Source of the DNA: Mycolicibacterium sphagni
Lineage (GTDB): Bacteria > Actinomycetota > Actinomycetes > Mycobacteriales > Mycobacteriaceae
Direction: 5' to 3'
NCBI RefSeq assembly: GCF_002250655.1
Contig: NZ_NOZR01000013.1
Span: 62,001-126,000 of the forward strand
DNA: 64,000 bases
Each line of letters begins with the position of its first letter. Positions within the stretch are counted from its first letter, which is position 1. Shown one piece after another: positions 24,701 through 36,730 of this stretch. The position numbers and the translations under genes were made by a program. Under the pieces are notes generated by a model. That model ran no database searches. It worked only from the letters and a program-made list of their open reading frames with translations, and was not told the DNA's origin.

Positions 24701-25717
24701 GTGACGCCCCGCGAGACGACCGCTGCCTCGCAAGTGCGCAGCAGCATGACTGTTCCGCCCGACCTCGTCATGGGCCTGCTGGGCTCCGCCGACGAAAATC
24801 TGCGGGCGCTCGAACGCAGCCTCTCCGCCGACGTGCACGTGCGGGGAAACACCATCAGCCTGTCCGGTGAAGCCGCCGACATCGCGATGGCCGAGCGAGT
24901 GATCTCCGAACTCACCGCGATCGTGGCCGGTGGCCAAACCCTGTCCCCGGATGCGGTGCGCCGCAGCGTCAGCATGGTCGCGGGCACCGACAACGAGTCA
25001 CCGGCCGAGGTGCTGACGCTGGACATCCTGTCCCGGCGCGGCAAGACAATCCGGCCCAAGACGCTCAACCAGAAACGCTATGTCGACGCCATCGACGCCC
25101 ACACCATCGTGTTCGGCATCGGTCCGGCGGGCACCGGCAAGACTTACCTGGCCATGGCCAAGGCCGTCAACGCGCTGCAGACCAAACAGGTCACTCGGAT
25201 CATCCTGACCCGCCCCGCGGTGGAAGCCGGTGAGCGCCTTGGCTTTCTGCCGGGCACGCTGACGGAAAAGATCGACCCGTATCTGCGGCCCCTGTATGAC
25301 GCGCTGCACGACATGATGGACCCCGCCGCCATCCCCAACCTGTTGGCCTCTGGCGTGATCGAGGTCGCGCCGCTGGCCTTCATGCGGGGCCGCTCGCTCA
25401 ACGACGCATTCATCATTCTCGACGAGGCGCAGAACACCACCGCCGAACAGATGAAAATGTTCCTTACCCGGCTGGGGTTCGGATCCAAGATCGTGGTCAC
25501 CGGTGATATCACCCAGGTCGATCTGCCCGGCGGCGCCAAATCTGGTCTGCGCGCGGCCATGGACATCCTCGACGGCATCGACGACATCCACTTCTCCGAG
25601 CTCACCAGTGCCGACGTAGTGCGCCACCGGCTGGTTTCGGAGATTGTGGACGCCTACGCCAAGGCCGAGCAGCCGGCATCGATGAACCGCTCCCAACGTC
25701 GCACGACGCGGCGTTAG
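24701..25717 (+). CDS. phoH1: PhoH-like ATPase PhoH1
   Basis: 338 residues from GTG 24701. An N-terminal KH-like segment (about 20-75) is followed by the PhoH P-loop domain: Walker A GPAGTGKT (141-148), RPAVEAGERLGFLPG, Walker B FIILDEAQNTT, and VVTGDITQVDLP. PhoH proteins are cytosolic ATPases linked to RNA metabolism; the exact role is unsettled. It is followed 12 nt later by ybeY, a rRNA endonuclease gene, in the widely conserved phoH-ybeY-corC-era order. Confidence 0.93.
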   Translation: MTPRETTAASQVRSSMTVPPDLVMGLLGSADENLRALERSLSADVHVRGNTISLSGEAADIAMAERVISELTAIVAGGQTLSPDAVRRSVSMVAGTDNESPAEVLTLDILSRRGKTIRPKTLNQKRYVDAIDAHTIVFGIGPAGTGKTYLAMAKAVNALQTKQVTRIILTRPAVEAGERLGFLPGTLTEKIDPYLRPLYDALHDMMDPAAIPNLLASGVIEVAPLAFMRGRSLNDAFIILDEAQNTTAEQMKMFLTRLGFGSKIVVTGDITQVDLPGGAKSGLRAAMDILDGIDDIHFSELTSADVVRHRLVSEIVDAYAKAEQPASMNRSQRRTTRR

Positions 25718-25729
25718 GGGCGAACTGAG

Positions 25730-26266
25730 ATGACTATCGAGGTTTCCAACGAATCCGGCCTCGACGTTTCCGAAGAGGAACTGATCAGCGTCGCGCGCTT
25801 CGTGATTCGCCGTATGGACGTCAACCCCGCCGCCGAATTGTCGATGGTGCTGCTCGACGTCAGCGCGATGGCCGATCTGCACATGCGCTGGATGGACCTG
25901 CCCGGCCCCACCGACGTGATGAGCTTCCCGATGGACGAGCTCGAGCCCGGCGGTCGCCCTGATGCGCCCGAGCCAGGGCCCTCCATGCTCGGCGACATCG
26001 TGCTGTGCCCGCAGTTCGCCGCCGACCAGGCCACTGCGGCCGGGCACAGTCTCGGTCAGGAGCTGGCCCTGCTGACCGTGCATGGTGTGCTGCACCTGCT
26101 CGGATACGACCACGCCGAACCTGACGAGGAAAAGGAAATGTTCGACCTGCAGCGCAAGCTGCTCGAGGAATGGGTCGCCGAGCAGGTCGAGGCCTACCAC
26201 CAGGACCGGCAGAACGAGAAGGACCGCCGGCTGCTCGACAAGTCTCAATTCTTCGACGAATCGTGA
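25730..26266 (+). CDS. ybeY: Endoribonuclease YbeY
   Basis: 178 residues. The UPF0054 zinc site is [11 protein letters not shown] with His118, His122 and His128. The conserved [29 protein letters not shown] region precedes it. It acts in 16S rRNA 3'-end maturation and ribosome quality control. A charged C-terminal tail follows the zinc site. Its stop overlaps the start of the CorC-like gene (GTGA). Confidence 0.95.
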   Translation: MTIEVSNESGLDVSEEELISVARFVIRRMDVNPAAELSMVLLDVSAMADLHMRWMDLPGPTDVMSFPMDELEPGGRPDAPEPGPSMLGDIVLCPQFAADQATAAGHSLGQELALLTVHGVLHLLGYDHAEPDEEKEMFDLQRKLLEEWVAEQVEAYHQDRQNEKDRRLLDKSQFFDES

Positions 26267-27555
26267 CGGGCTGGTCAGCGCTACTGGGTGCGATCGCTCT
26301 CATTGCGCTCGGCGGTATGTTCGCCGCGATCGACGCGGCTATCAGCACGGTGTCGATCGCGCGGGTGGAAGAACTGGTGCGCGACGAACGGCCCGGTGCC
26401 CTGCGGTTGGCCCGGATCATGGCCGAACGGCCGCGCTACATCAATCTTGTTGTGCTGCTGCGCATTGCGTGCGAAGCGGCCGCGACGGTGCTGCTGGTTG
26501 CCTTCCTATGGGATGACCTGGGGCTGACATGGGGACTGGTCGCGGCGGCCGCGATCATGACGGTCGCCAGCTTCGTGGCCATGGGGGTAGGGCCGCGCAC
26601 CATCGGCCGGCAGAACGCCTACACCATCGCACTCACGGCGGCCGTTCCGCTGCAGGCGATCTCGGTGCTGCTGGCGCCGATCAGCCGGTTGCTCATCGTG
26701 ATCGGCAACGCGCTGACCCCGGGCCGCGGTTTCCGCAACGGGCCGTTCGCGTCCGAGATCGAACTGCGCGAAGTGGTGGATCTGGCTCAGCAGCGCGGCG
26801 TGGTGGCCGACGACGAACGCCGGATGATCCAGTCGGTGTTCGAACTCGGCGACACCGCGGCGCGCGAGGTGATGGTGCCGCGCACCGAGATGGTGTGGAT
26901 CGAAAGTGACAAGACCGCAAGCCAAGCGACGTCGCTGGCAGTGCGCAGCGGCTACTCCCGCATCCCGGTGATCGGGGAGAACGTCGATGACGTTGTCGGC
27001 GTCGTCTATCTCAAAGACCTGGTGCAGCGCACCTATTACTCGTCCGACAAAGGCCGCAGCACCGCGGTGTCCGAGATCATGCGGCCGGCGGTCTTCGTGC
27101 CCGACTCCAAGCCGCTCGACGAGCTGCTGCGGGAGATGCAACGCCATCGCAATCACATGGCCCTGCTCGTCGACGAGTACGGCGCGATCGCCGGCCTGGT
27201 CACCATCGAGGACGTGCTGGAAGAGATCGTCGGCGAGATTGCCGACGAGTACGACCACGGTGAGGTCGCACCGGTGGAGGAATTGGGCGACAACAAGTTT
27301 CGGGTGTCGGCCAGGTTGCCGATCGCGGACGTCGGCGAGCTCTATGACGTCGAGTTCGAAGAGGACCTCGATGTCGACACCGTCGGCGGATTGCTGGCCC
27401 TCGAACTCGGCAGGGTGCCGCTGCCCGGGGCCGAGGTGGTGTCGCACGGGCTGCGACTGCAGGCCGAGGGCGGCCGGGATCACCGCGGCCGACTGCGCAT
27501 CGGCACCGTGCTGGTGAGCCGGGCTGCGCGAGAGGAAGACGACGACGATGAGTAA
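26263..27555 (+). CDS. CNNM/CorC-type membrane protein with CBS pair (Rv2366c-like)
   Basis: 430 residues from GTG 26263, which overlaps the ybeY stop. The N-terminal DUF21/CNNM domain has about four helices (residues 1-170), followed by two CBS domains containing [79 protein letters not shown]-terminal CorC_HlyC domain (about 345-425) ends the protein. The family is associated with divalent cation, mainly magnesium, export or homeostasis; early haemolysin naming is misleading. The acidic tail EEDDDDE overlaps the next start. Confidence 0.88.
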   Translation: MTGWSALLGAIALIALGGMFAAIDAAISTVSIARVEELVRDERPGALRLARIMAERPRYINLVVLLRIACEAAATVLLVAFLWDDLGLTWGLVAAAAIMTVASFVAMGVGPRTIGRQNAYTIALTAAVPLQAISVLLAPISRLLIVIGNALTPGRGFRNGPFASEIELREVVDLAQQRGVVADDERRMIQSVFELGDTAAREVMVPRTEMVWIESDKTASQATSLAVRSGYSRIPVIGENVDDVVGVVYLKDLVQRTYYSSDKGRSTAVSEIMRPAVFVPDSKPLDELLREMQRHRNHMALLVDEYGAIAGLVTIEDVLEEIVGEIADEYDHGEVAPVEELGDNKFRVSARLPIADVGELYDVEFEEDLDVDTVGGLLALELGRVPLPGAEVVSHGLRLQAEGGRDHRGRLRIGTVLVSRAAREEDDDDE

Positions 27556-27868
27556 GCCGCTGGAAGCCGAAGACGCCAAGCTGGTGGTGCTGGCACGCGG
27601 CGCGATGGCACGCGCGGACGCAGGAGAGGGGGCCGCGGTGCGCGACCTTGACGGGCGTACCTACGCCGGCGCGCCAGTCACCCTGTCGGCCTTGCGGCTG
27701 ACCGGCCTTCAGGCGGCCGTGGCCGCCGCGGTGTCCAGTGGTGCAACGGGTTTCGAGGCCGCCGTACTGATCGGCGGATCCAATGAGGATGACGGGGTGG
27801 CCGCGGTGAAAGAACTATCGCCGGAGGCCGCCATCATCGTGACCGACCGATCGGGGACACCGCAATGA
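27548..27868 (+). CDS. Cytidine deaminase-like conserved protein (Rv2365c-like)
   Basis: 106 residues, overlapping the CorC-like gene by 8 nt and era by 4 nt. The fold pattern is deaminase-like ([44 protein letters not shown]), but the catalytic HAE and PCxxC motifs of cytidine deaminases are not present, so zinc deaminase activity is unlikely. It takes the place of Rv2365c between CorC and Era. Function unknown; tight coupling suggests a role with ribosome assembly genes. Confidence 0.75.
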   Translation: MSKPLEAEDAKLVVLARGAMARADAGEGAAVRDLDGRTYAGAPVTLSALRLTGLQAAVAAAVSSGATGFEAAVLIGGSNEDDGVAAVKELSPEAAIIVTDRSGTPQ

Positions 27869-28785
27869 CCGCAACGAATGAGTTCCGGTCCGGCTTCGTC
27901 TGTCTGGTCGGCCGGCCTAACACCGGCAAGTCGACCCTGACCAACGCGCTGGTCGGCACCAAGGTGGCGATCACCTCCAGCCGGCCGCAGACCACCCGGC
28001 ACACCATCCGCGGCATCGTGCACCGTCCGGATTTCCAGATCGTCCTCGTTGACACCCCGGGGCTACACCGCCCACGCACGCTGCTGGGCAAGCGGCTCAA
28101 CGATCTGGTGCGCGACACCTACTCCGAAGTCGACGTCATCGGGTGGTGCGTCCCCGCCGACGAGACGATCGGGCCCGGGGACCGCTGGATCTACGAACAG
28201 ATCCGCGAGGTGGCGCCCAGGACCACCCTCGTCGTGATCGTCACCAAGATCGACAAGGTGGCCAAGGAGCGGGTGGCCGAACAGCTGATGGCAGTGCACG
28301 AATTGGTTGGCGACACCGCCGCTGAGATCGTGCCGGTGTCGGCGACCAGGGGCGACCAGATAGACGTCCTCATCGAACTGCTGGCCGGTCAGTTGCCGCC
28401 AGGGCCGGCCTTTTATCCCGACGGTGAGCTCACCGACGAGCCCGAAGAAGTGCTGATGGCCGAGCTCATCCGGGAGGCTGCGCTGGAAGGTGTGCGCGAT
28501 GAGCTGCCGCACTCGCTGGCGGTGGTGATCGAGGAGATCGAAGAACGGTCGGGGCGTCCGGCGGATGATCCCTTGATCAACGTGCACGCCGTGCTCTACG
28601 TCGAGCGGGACAGCCAGAAGGGCATTGTCATCGGCAAGGGCGGCGCGCGCCTCAAAGAGGTGGGAACGGTGGCCCGCACGCAGATCGAGAAGCTGCTCGG
28701 CACCAAGGTGTACCTGGACCTGCGCGTCAAGATCGCCAAGAACTGGCAGCGTGACCCCAAACAGCTTGGCCGGCTTGGCTTTTAG
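27865..28785 (+). CDS. era: Ribosome assembly GTPase Era
   Basis: 306 residues. G1 GRPNTGKS (16-23), a switch I region RPQTTRHTIRGI, G3 DTPGLHRPRTLLG, G4 TKID, and G5 VSATRGD. The C-terminal KH domain has VLYVERDSQKGIVIGKGGARLKEVG. It binds the 3' end of 16S rRNA in small-subunit maturation. The start overlaps the preceding gene (ATGA). Its end overlaps the convergent amidase by 4 nt. Confidence 0.96.
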   Translation: MTATNEFRSGFVCLVGRPNTGKSTLTNALVGTKVAITSSRPQTTRHTIRGIVHRPDFQIVLVDTPGLHRPRTLLGKRLNDLVRDTYSEVDVIGWCVPADETIGPGDRWIYEQIREVAPRTTLVVIVTKIDKVAKERVAEQLMAVHELVGDTAAEIVPVSATRGDQIDVLIELLAGQLPPGPAFYPDGELTDEPEEVLMAELIREAALEGVRDELPHSLAVVIEEIEERSGRPADDPLINVHAVLYVERDSQKGIVIGKGGARLKEVGTVARTQIEKLLGTKVYLDLRVKIAKNWQRDPKQLGRLGF

Positions 28786-30230
28786 CCTTCGGGCTGCGGT
28801 GTGTTCCACCAGATTTCGGGCTGTTTGTTGGCCCAGCCGTTGATGGCCTCCAGCTCGGCGGCCAGGGAGATCAGCAGCGGCTCGCTGTTGGCCGGGCCCA
28901 TCAGCTGCACACCGATTGGCAGGCCGTTGGCGGTGAAACCTGCCGGGACGTTGATCGACGGCCAGCCCAGCACGTTCCATGGAAAGGTCACCGGGCAGGC
29001 GGCGATCATCGCGCGGTCGGTCGCGGTCGGGCCGAGGTTGTCGAACTTGCGGGCCGGCGGTGGCGGCTGTGCGGTGGTCGGGGCCAGTACGACGTCGACG
29101 GAGCGGAAGATCGCCCCGACGCGGCGGTGCAAGATCGGCTCACTGGCTTTGGCCCGGCGTAACAAGGCCCCCGAGAGCAGCCGGCCCATCCGCATGTTCG
29201 CCTCGGTCCGGGGGTCGAGCATGACGTCGTCGCCGAGCCGGTCGGCCCATTCCAAAAGCCCGGCGGTGGAGCGGGGCAGAAAACTCATCGGCAGCCGCAG
29301 CCCGTAGTTGGGATTTCCCTCCATCACGGTGTGGCCCAGCATTCCGAGTTGTTCGGCGACGCCGTGGAGTGCCACCCGGATCTCGGGGTGCAGCTTGGCG
29401 GGGAAGATCGTGAATGGAAACCGGATGGAAACAGCGATTTTCAGCGGTCCCGGGGCCACGCCGACATGGTCGGACATCCGCACCGGCGGCGGCTTGTGCG
29501 GGTCGTCGTCCACATTGCCCGACGCGGCGTCGAGCACTAGGGCGGCGTCGGCCACTGTGCGGGCCAACACTCCGTTGACGGTGATGCCGTTGAACGGGTC
29601 GCGGATCGGCCAGGTCGAGATACGCCCCCGCTGCGGCTTGATGCCGACGAGGTGGGTCCAGGCGGCGGGTACCCGCACACTGCCTGCGCCGTCGGAACCG
29701 ATGGCGGCGGCCACCAGGCCGGCAGCGACCGCGGCCGCGCTGCCACCCGATGAGCCGCCCGGGGTGTGCTTGCGCGACCAAGGATTTCGCGTGTGGCCGA
29801 ACGCTGGGCCACTGGTGAACGGCCATTGGCCTAGTTCGCAGCAGTTCGTCTTACCGACGATCACGGCACCCGCTGCGCGGAGCCGGCGCACCACCTCGGA
29901 GTCCTCGGTGGCCGGCCGGATGGGCCCGGCGGCGCCGAACGACGTCGGCACCCCGGCGACGTCGACATCGTCCTTGACGGCGATGGGGATGCCCAGCAGT
30001 GGCGCCTGCTCTCCGGCCGCGCGACGGCGGTCGGCTTCGGCGGCTTCGGCCAGCGCCGATTCGGTGAGCACCACCCGGAACGCGTTGAGAGTGGACTGGC
30101 TGGCCACGATCGCGCGCAGCGACTGGCGGACCAGCTCGGTGGAGGTCACCGCGCCGCTGGCCAGTTGATAGAGCTGCTCACCGATGGTGGGAAACCGCGG
30201 CGGCCTGCTCAAACGCCCGTGAGCTGTCAT
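28782..30230 (-). CDS. amiA2: Amidase signature family protein (AmiA2)
   Basis: 482 residues. The Ser-cisSer-Lys triad is readable: Lys86 in GIPIAVKDDVD, cis-Ser about 160-161 in TPGGSSGGSAAAVAAG, and nucleophile Ser184 in GSDGAGSVRVPA. The Gly/Ser-rich signature is complete. It would hydrolyse an amide, with unknown substrate. No signal peptide. It occupies the Rv2363 position between era and recO and is transcribed against both. Confidence 0.9.
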   Translation of the reverse strand: MTAHGRLSRPPRFPTIGEQLYQLASGAVTSTELVRQSLRAIVASQSTLNAFRVVLTESALAEAAEADRRRAAGEQAPLLGIPIAVKDDVDVAGVPTSFGAAGPIRPATEDSEVVRRLRAAGAVIVGKTNCCELGQWPFTSGPAFGHTRNPWSRKHTPGGSSGGSAAAVAAGLVAAAIGSDGAGSVRVPAAWTHLVGIKPQRGRISTWPIRDPFNGITVNGVLARTVADAALVLDAASGNVDDDPHKPPPVRMSDHVGVAPGPLKIAVSIRFPFTIFPAKLHPEIRVALHGVAEQLGMLGHTVMEGNPNYGLRLPMSFLPRSTAGLLEWADRLGDDVMLDPRTEANMRMGRLLSGALLRRAKASEPILHRRVGAIFRSVDVVLAPTTAQPPPPARKFDNLGPTATDRAMIAACPVTFPWNVLGWPSINVPAGFTANGLPIGVQLMGPANSEPLLISLAAELEAINGWANKQPEIWWNTPQPEG

Positions 30231-30293
30231 GGCGAGTCGAGATTATCGGCGCGCGTCCGCGGTTATGTCGCATTGCGATGGGAAACTTTCCGG

Positions 30294-31115
30294 ATGCGGT
30301 TGTATCGGGATCGGGCTGTTGTGGTGCGCCAGCACAAGCTCGGTGAAGCAGACCGCATCGTCACCCTCCTGACCCGCGACCATGGTCTGGTCCGCGCGGT
30401 GGCCAAGGGAGTGCGCCGTACCCGCAGTAAGTTCGGGTCCCGGCTGGAGCCGTTCGCGCATATCGACGTCCAGCTGCATCCCGGCCGCAACCTCGACATC
30501 GTCACCCAGGTGGTCTCCATCGACGCCTTCGCCGCCGACATCGTCAGCGACTACGGCCGCTACACCAGCGCCTGCGCGGTCCTGGAAACCGCTGAGCGGC
30601 TGGCCGGGGAGGAGCGCGCCCCCGCGACCGCGCTGCACCGGCTCACCGTCGGTGCGCTGCGGGCGGTCGCCGACGGCACGCGATCGCGTGAGCTGGTCTT
30701 GGACGCTTACCTGCTGCGGGCTATGGGTATCGCAGGCTGGGCGCCCTCGCTGATCGAGTGCGCCCGCTGTGCGGCGCCGGGCCCGCACCGCGCCTTCCAC
30801 ATCGCCGCTGGTGGCAGTGTCTGCATGCACTGTCGTCCGTCGGGTTCGACCACTCCGCCGCAGGCGGTGATCGACCTGATGTCGGCGCTGCACGACGGCG
30901 ACTGGGAGGCCGCGGAGGCGTCGTCGTCGGCGCACCGTAGCCATGCCAGCGGTTTGGTGGCCGCGCACCTGCAGTGGCATCTGGAACGCCAGCTGCGGAC
31001 GCTGCCGCTGGTGGAGCGTGTCTACCGGCAGCCCGCCAATCACGTTAAGGAGATGTTCAGGCAGGATGAGGCCTATGGCGATGAACCGGGTGACCAGCTC
31101 GTGGCGGGGGGCTGA
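30294..31115 (+). CDS. recO: DNA repair protein RecO
   Basis: 273 residues from ATG 30294 ([27 protein letters not shown]). N-terminal OB fold, then the helical domain with a zinc site made by CARC (about 157-160) and CMHC (about 178-181). RecO works with RecR to load RecA onto SSB-coated single-stranded DNA. Upstream in-frame codons lack homology. It overlaps the start of uppS by about 35 nt, indicating coupling. Confidence 0.93.
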   Translation: MRLYRDRAVVVRQHKLGEADRIVTLLTRDHGLVRAVAKGVRRTRSKFGSRLEPFAHIDVQLHPGRNLDIVTQVVSIDAFAADIVSDYGRYTSACAVLETAERLAGEERAPATALHRLTVGALRAVADGTRSRELVLDAYLLRAMGIAGWAPSLIECARCAAPGPHRAFHIAAGGSVCMHCRPSGSTTPPQAVIDLMSALHDGDWEAAEASSSAHRSHASGLVAAHLQWHLERQLRTLPLVERVYRQPANHVKEMFRQDEAYGDEPGDQLVAGG

Positions 31116-31989
31116 CCGCAAGCGGAAAGAGCAATTTCCGCAGCTGCCCCCGGCGCCCGACGACTACCCGATGTTTCCCGACACCTCGGTGTGGCCGGTG
31201 GTGTTCCCCGAGCTGCCGCCCTCGCCCGACGGCGGGCCGCGCCGCCCGCCCCAGCACACCTCTAAGGCCGTGCCGCCGGCCATCCCGGCCGACCAGATGC
31301 CCAAGCACGTTGCCGTCGTGATGGACGGCAACGGCCGCTGGGCCACCCAGCGCGGGTTGAGCCGCACCGAAGGCCACAAGATGGGCGAGGCGGTGCTGAT
31401 CGACATCACCTGCGGAGCCATCGAGATCGGCGTTCAGCATCTGACGGTCTATGCGTTCTCCACCGAAAACTGGCGGCGCAGTGCCGAAGAGGTGCGCTTC
31501 CTGATGGGCTTCAACCGCGAGGTGGTGCGCCGGCGGCGCGAGAACCTCGACGCCATGGGTGTGCGGATGCGCTGGGTGGGGTCGCGCGCGCGGATGTGGC
31601 GCAGCGTCATCAAAGAATTCGACATCGCCGAGAACATGACGGTGGGCAACAACGTCATCACCGTCAACTACTGCGTCAACTACGGCGGCCGGGCCGAAAT
31701 CGCCGAGGCGGCAAGGAATATCGCCCGTGACGCGGTGGCCGGGCGGGTCGATCCGGAACGGGTGAACGAGGCCACGATCACCGAGTATCTGCACCGGCCC
31801 GACATTCCCGACGTCGACCTGTTCATCCGGACGTCGGGGGAGCAGCGCTCGAGCAACTTCATGCTGTGGCAGGCCGCTTACGCCGAATACGTGTTCCAGG
31901 ACAAGCTTTGGCCCGACTACGATCGGCGTGACCTGTGGGCGGCGTGCGAGGAGTACGCCGAGCGCAACCGGCGCTTCGGCCGGGCCTGA
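31081..31989 (+). CDS. uppS: Decaprenyl (cis-polyprenyl) diphosphate synthase UppS
   Basis: 302 residues if started at ATG 31081; ATG 31075 and GTG 31090 are alternatives. The mycobacterial-type N-terminal extension [18 protein letters not shown] precedes the catalytic motif [14 protein letters not shown], with the essential Asp. Further family blocks are [20 protein letters not shown]-like [11 protein letters not shown] and [21 protein letters not shown]. It adds isopentenyl units to make the C50 lipid carrier for peptidoglycan and arabinogalactan. It starts inside recO and is followed 2 nt later by an Rv2360c-like gene. Confidence 0.95.
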   Translation: MNRVTSSWRGADRKRKEQFPQLPPAPDDYPMFPDTSVWPVVFPELPPSPDGGPRRPPQHTSKAVPPAIPADQMPKHVAVVMDGNGRWATQRGLSRTEGHKMGEAVLIDITCGAIEIGVQHLTVYAFSTENWRRSAEEVRFLMGFNREVVRRRRENLDAMGVRMRWVGSRARMWRSVIKEFDIAENMTVGNNVITVNYCVNYGGRAEIAEAARNIARDAVAGRVDPERVNEATITEYLHRPDIPDVDLFIRTSGEQRSSNFMLWQAAYAEYVFQDKLWPDYDRRDLWAACEEYAERNRRFGRA

Positions 31990-31991
31990 TC

Positions 31992-32378
31992 GTGGAGTCC
32001 GGGGTTCGGCTGGCCGAGGCGCTCACCGCGGTGATACCCGTCGAGGTGGAACCCGATGGCGCGCTGACCTTGCGCTACGAGGGCACGTTCGCCTCACTGC
32101 GGACGGTGACCATCGCCGAGGACATCGAGATGGTGTCGGTGACGCAGGTACTGGCATGGGATCTGCCGCTGAACGCCGATCTACGTAAACGTGTTGCGGC
32201 ACAAGCATCCTCGACGATGCTCGGCACCGTGACGCTGGCGGAGCAAACCGGCAAGCGCGGGGATGTGATGCTGCGCTACAACTTTCCCGGCGAGGGGCTC
32301 ACGGACCAGGCGCTGCAGACGCTGGTGCTGATGGTGCTGGCCGGCGGTGCCGATGCCCGCCGCGCCCTCACCGACTAG
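31992..32378 (+). CDS. Conserved mycobacterial protein (Rv2360c-like)
   Basis: 128 residues from GTG 31992, 2 nt after the uppS stop. Alternating strands (ALTLRYEGTFASLRTVTIAEDIEMVSVTQVLAWDLPL) and helices, with no signal peptide or membrane segment. Position and size match Rv2360c. No domain is recognised with confidence. It converges on furB with only 3 nt between stops. Confidence 0.75.
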   Translation: MESGVRLAEALTAVIPVEVEPDGALTLRYEGTFASLRTVTIAEDIEMVSVTQVLAWDLPLNADLRKRVAAQASSTMLGTVTLAEQTGKRGDVMLRYNFPGEGLTDQALQTLVLMVLAGGADARRALTD

Positions 32379-32381
32379 CGC

Positions 32382-32804
32382 TCAGCTGAGGCACTGCGCG
32401 CAGGTGCCGAACAGCTCAATGGTGTGGCTCACATCCGAAAACCCATGCTCCTGAGCCACTTCGGCGGCCCAGGCTTCGACCTCACGTCCGCTGACCTCGA
32501 CGGCCGCGCCGCAGGTGCGGCACACCAGATGGTGGTGATGGTCATCGCCTTCGCAGCGCCGGTAGACCGACTCTCCAGTGTCGGTGCGGACCATGTCCAC
32601 CAGATCGGCCGCCGACAGTGACTGCAATGTCCGGTACACGGTGGTGAGCCCGATGTTCTCGCCGCGGCGGCGCAGTTCGTCGTGCAGCTCCTGGGCCGAG
32701 CGGAATTCGTCGACGGTGTCGAGCAGCGCGATGATCGCCGCGCGCTGACGGGTGGCGCGCACTCCGGTGGCAGCTGCGCGGGGGCGAACCTCAGCGCCGG
32801 TCAT
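32382..32804 (-). CDS. furB: Zinc uptake regulator Zur (FurB)
   Basis: 140 residues from ATG 32804; longer upstream frames are smtB read out of phase. Winged helix with TTVYRTLQSLSAADLVD as recognition helix, the regulatory-metal segment CEGDDHHHHLVC, and the structural zinc cysteines Cys95, Cys98, Cys135 and Cys138 (CRTC and CAQC). It represses zinc uptake genes when zinc is plentiful. It overlaps smtB by 4 nt; the smtB-furB operon is the M. tuberculosis arrangement. Confidence 0.95.
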   Translation of the reverse strand: MTGAEVRPRAAATGVRATRQRAAIIALLDTVDEFRSAQELHDELRRRGENIGLTTVYRTLQSLSAADLVDMVRTDTGESVYRRCEGDDHHHHLVCRTCGAAVEVSGREVEAWAAEVAQEHGFSDVSHTIELFGTCAQCLS

Positions 32805-33133
32805 TGTCGCTCCTCGCTGGCGTGGCTGATCGCGGCGACGATGATCTCTGCCAGGTGGTCGTCCACCAGCCGGTACATCACCTCGCGCCCCGAGCGTTCC
32901 CCGGCTACCACTCCGGCGGCCTTCAGGATCCGCAGATGCTGGCTGACCAGGGGCTGCGGCACGTCGAGGGCGTCGACGAGCTCGTGCACGCACCGCTGCG
33001 ACTCCCGCAGCTGCAGCACGATCGCGATGCGGACCGGTGCCGCTAGCGCGCGTAGCAACTCACCGGCATGTTCCAGGATGTCGGCTCGCGGCGACGACAG
33101 GTCGTCGACTCGGCCATGGGTGGGTGCGGACAT
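32801..33133 (-). CDS. smtB: ArsR/SmtB zinc-responsive repressor
   Basis: 110 residues. The ArsR winged helix has [26 protein letters not shown]. The alpha-5 zinc motif has canonical spacing: Asp91-x-His93 then His104-x2-Glu107 ([18 protein letters not shown]). A dimer of this type releases DNA when zinc binds. ATG 33133 follows GGAGGTGG by 4 nt. It is first of the smtB-furB operon, with a palindrome 20-35 nt upstream. In M. tuberculosis the orthologue represses its own operon under zinc starvation. Confidence 0.95.
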   Translation of the reverse strand: MSAPTHGRVDDLSSPRADILEHAGELLRALAAPVRIAIVLQLRESQRCVHELVDALDVPQPLVSQHLRILKAAGVVAGERSGREVMYRLVDDHLAEIIVAAISHASEERQ

Positions 33134-33153
33134 CTCACCACCTCCCGGCTTAT

Positions 33154-33168
33154 TGGAAACGATTTCCA
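33154..33168. promoter_or_regulatory. Zinc-regulator-type palindrome between smtB and glyS
   Basis: Perfect 6-bp arms TGGAAA and TTTCCA around a CGA spacer. It differs at only three positions from the 15-bp core I recall for mycobacterial Zur boxes (TGAAAATGATTTTCA). It lies 21-35 nt before the smtB ATG, just downstream of the predicted smtB start of transcription. SmtB or Zur could bind; which one is not decidable by eye. Confidence 0.6.
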
Positions 33169-33179
33169 CTTGACGCTCC

Positions 33180-33208
33180 ACTTTTCCATGCACGATCACG
33201 CATGTCAA
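33180..33208 (-). promoter_or_regulatory. Candidate smtB-furB promoter
   Basis: On the minus strand a consensus -35 TTGACA (33208-33203), a 17-nt spacer and a weak -10 AAAAGT (33185-33180). The predicted start falls about 7-10 nt further on, so the palindrome at 33154-33168 would cover the first transcribed bases. Confidence 0.45.
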
Positions 33209-33277
33209 AACCAGTGTGTGCGTGTCGTTAGGCTGTATGGCTGTTATCCCCATACAACCCAAGGAGTGGCACCCAAC

Positions 33278-34668
<1,391 letters not shown>

Positions 34669-34672
<4 letters not shown>

Positions 34673-36687
34673 AAGCGCCCGCCGCCGCCGAACATGTCGC
34701 CGCCTGCGGCGGGTCCCTGCGATCCGCCGTAGGTGCTCGACGTCCAGCCGCCGCCACCTCCGAGTCCGCCGCGCACGCCGCCGGACAGGATGTTCCCGAG
34801 GATGAGCCCGCCGATCACCGCGCCCATGTTCGACGAACCGCCCACTCCACCATGGTGATTCATGTACGTCCGCTGGGCGGACTGCACATCGCTGTTGGCC
34901 AGCTGTTGGGCCTGTGCGGTCAGCATCGACGCGCCATTGGCGTGCGCAATGGCCTCGGTGACATTGGTCTTCTGCTTGGCCTGGGCGGCTTCCAGCTGGC
35001 GCACGGCCTCGTTGAGGCGGGTCCGTGCCTCGGGTCCGACGCTGCCGCGGCGGGTGTCGATGTAGTCCGACACGGAACGCACCCGCGATTGGGCGGTGAA
35101 CAGCGCCTGGTCGAACGACCGGCCTAGCCGCTCGGCGGTGTCACGCTCCTCGGCGGCACCGGCCAGTAGCCGGTCGAGGTCCGCGTCGGCCTGGGTCAGC
35201 TGGGTGAATGCCCCCAGCGGGTCGGAGGTTCCGTCAGTCTGTGCCGCCGTCACGGCGGCGACCGCGGCGTCGCGCGCCGCTGTCAGCTCGTCGGTGTTGG
35301 ACAGCCCGCCCTGGGTGAGCTGCGCTACCGCCTGGTTGATGCCCTGCTGGGTGTCGGCGATCGCCGACGGCAGGGTGGCCACCGCGTGCCGGATATCGCT
35401 GGCCGCACTGTCAACCGCGTCGAGCATCGAACCGGCTTGCTGCAGAGCCGATTCGGCGGAGCGCACGCTGTCGACGAGTTCGCCCTGTTCGCCGGACACA
35501 GGTTTGGCTGCCAATTCGCGGGCGCGGCTGATCGAGTGGTCGGCGAAGTCCAGCCGCTCCTTGGCGGCGGCGACGTTGCGGGCCACCGAAGCCAGTGCGG
35601 TGTCGGCGAACTCGGTGTGCAGCTGGGTCAGCGTGGCCTGGGCGGGATCGATGCGGGCGCTGACATCCACCAGCTTCTGGGTCAGCCCGTCGAGCCGGTC
35701 GGGCGCGTTGAGCACGAGGTCTCGGAGTTCATGGAACGCCTCGGTCTGGGCGTCCAGTTCCCGGTTGGCCTGCGCGGCCGCGACCACCACCCGGGTGAGC
35801 AGATCCCGGCGCTGGGCCGGAGTTTCGGGAATCGCGTCGTCGAGTTGCTGGCGTACGTTGAACGCCTGCTGCAAGGTGACTTTCGCATTCTCGACGGCCC
35901 TGTTGAACCGGTCGGCCTGCTGCTGACCGAAATCCTCAGCAGCCAAGGCCAATTCGTTGGTGCTGGTGCGCACGGCGTTGTCCACATCGACGACGATCGA
36001 CCGAGACAGCTCGTCGAGGGCATCGAGCGGGACCGATGCCAGCGCATTGGGATCGGTCGGATCCACCCGCTTGGCGGCTGCCACCTCGGCTTCGTGCCGC
36101 TTTTGGCGGCGCCGGCGGCTCCACAGCAACAGCACCACGACCGCCAGCACGATCAGCCCCGCGATGATTACCAGCGGAATCAACGCCGATACGCCGGACC
36201 CACCGGTCTTGGTGGCGCTGAGCCCCGCAAGCCCGTTGGCCGCCGCGATCGCCGCACCCGTCCAGTCGCCGTTGTGCAACGCCGGCTCGACCTGGTTCAG
36301 GCGCACGTTGTCGACCTGGGCCGAGGTGGCCCCACCTGCGGCCGCCGACGGCACCAGGAACGCATAGGAGCGTTGCTTGGTCGCGATCGCCAGGATGGCG
36401 TCCTGGTCGCTCAGATCACTGGCGCGCCGGGTCTCCTCGGTCCAGCTCACCGCCGTCTTGGGGGCGAAGGAGTCGACGTAGACCACCCACAGCCGGACGT
36501 GCCGGTCGCGGTAAAGCGCGTCGACCGCATGCTGCACGTTCGCGAGCTGTCCGTCGTCCAGGACGCCGGCGTTGTCAGTGACGTAGTCCGGGAGTCGGAA
36601 GGGTGGTTCGGCCGCCGCGACGGGTGCCACCAGAGTGACGGCGGTCAGAATGGCCGCAAGGAGGCTGAGCACACGAGCGAGGCGCAT
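34669..36687 (-). CDS. TPM-domain secreted/membrane protein with long coiled coil (Rv2345-like)
   Basis: 672 residues from ATG 36687 ([20 protein letters not shown]); the upstream frame is dgt antisense. Signal peptide ending near AAAEPP, TPM domain about 30-170 ([28 protein letters not shown]), one membrane helix about 190-212 followed by RRRRQKR, then about 400 residues of Ala/Gln/Glu-rich helix with heptad character. A Gly-rich tail ends in [11 protein letters not shown]. Topology predicts an extracytoplasmic TPM domain and a cytosolic coiled coil. Function unknown. It converges on glyS with a 4-nt overlap. Confidence 0.8.
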
Positions 36688-36730
36688 GAGCTTCCAATGT
36701 AGTAGGACGGTGCTGGCAGACTGTGCTTCG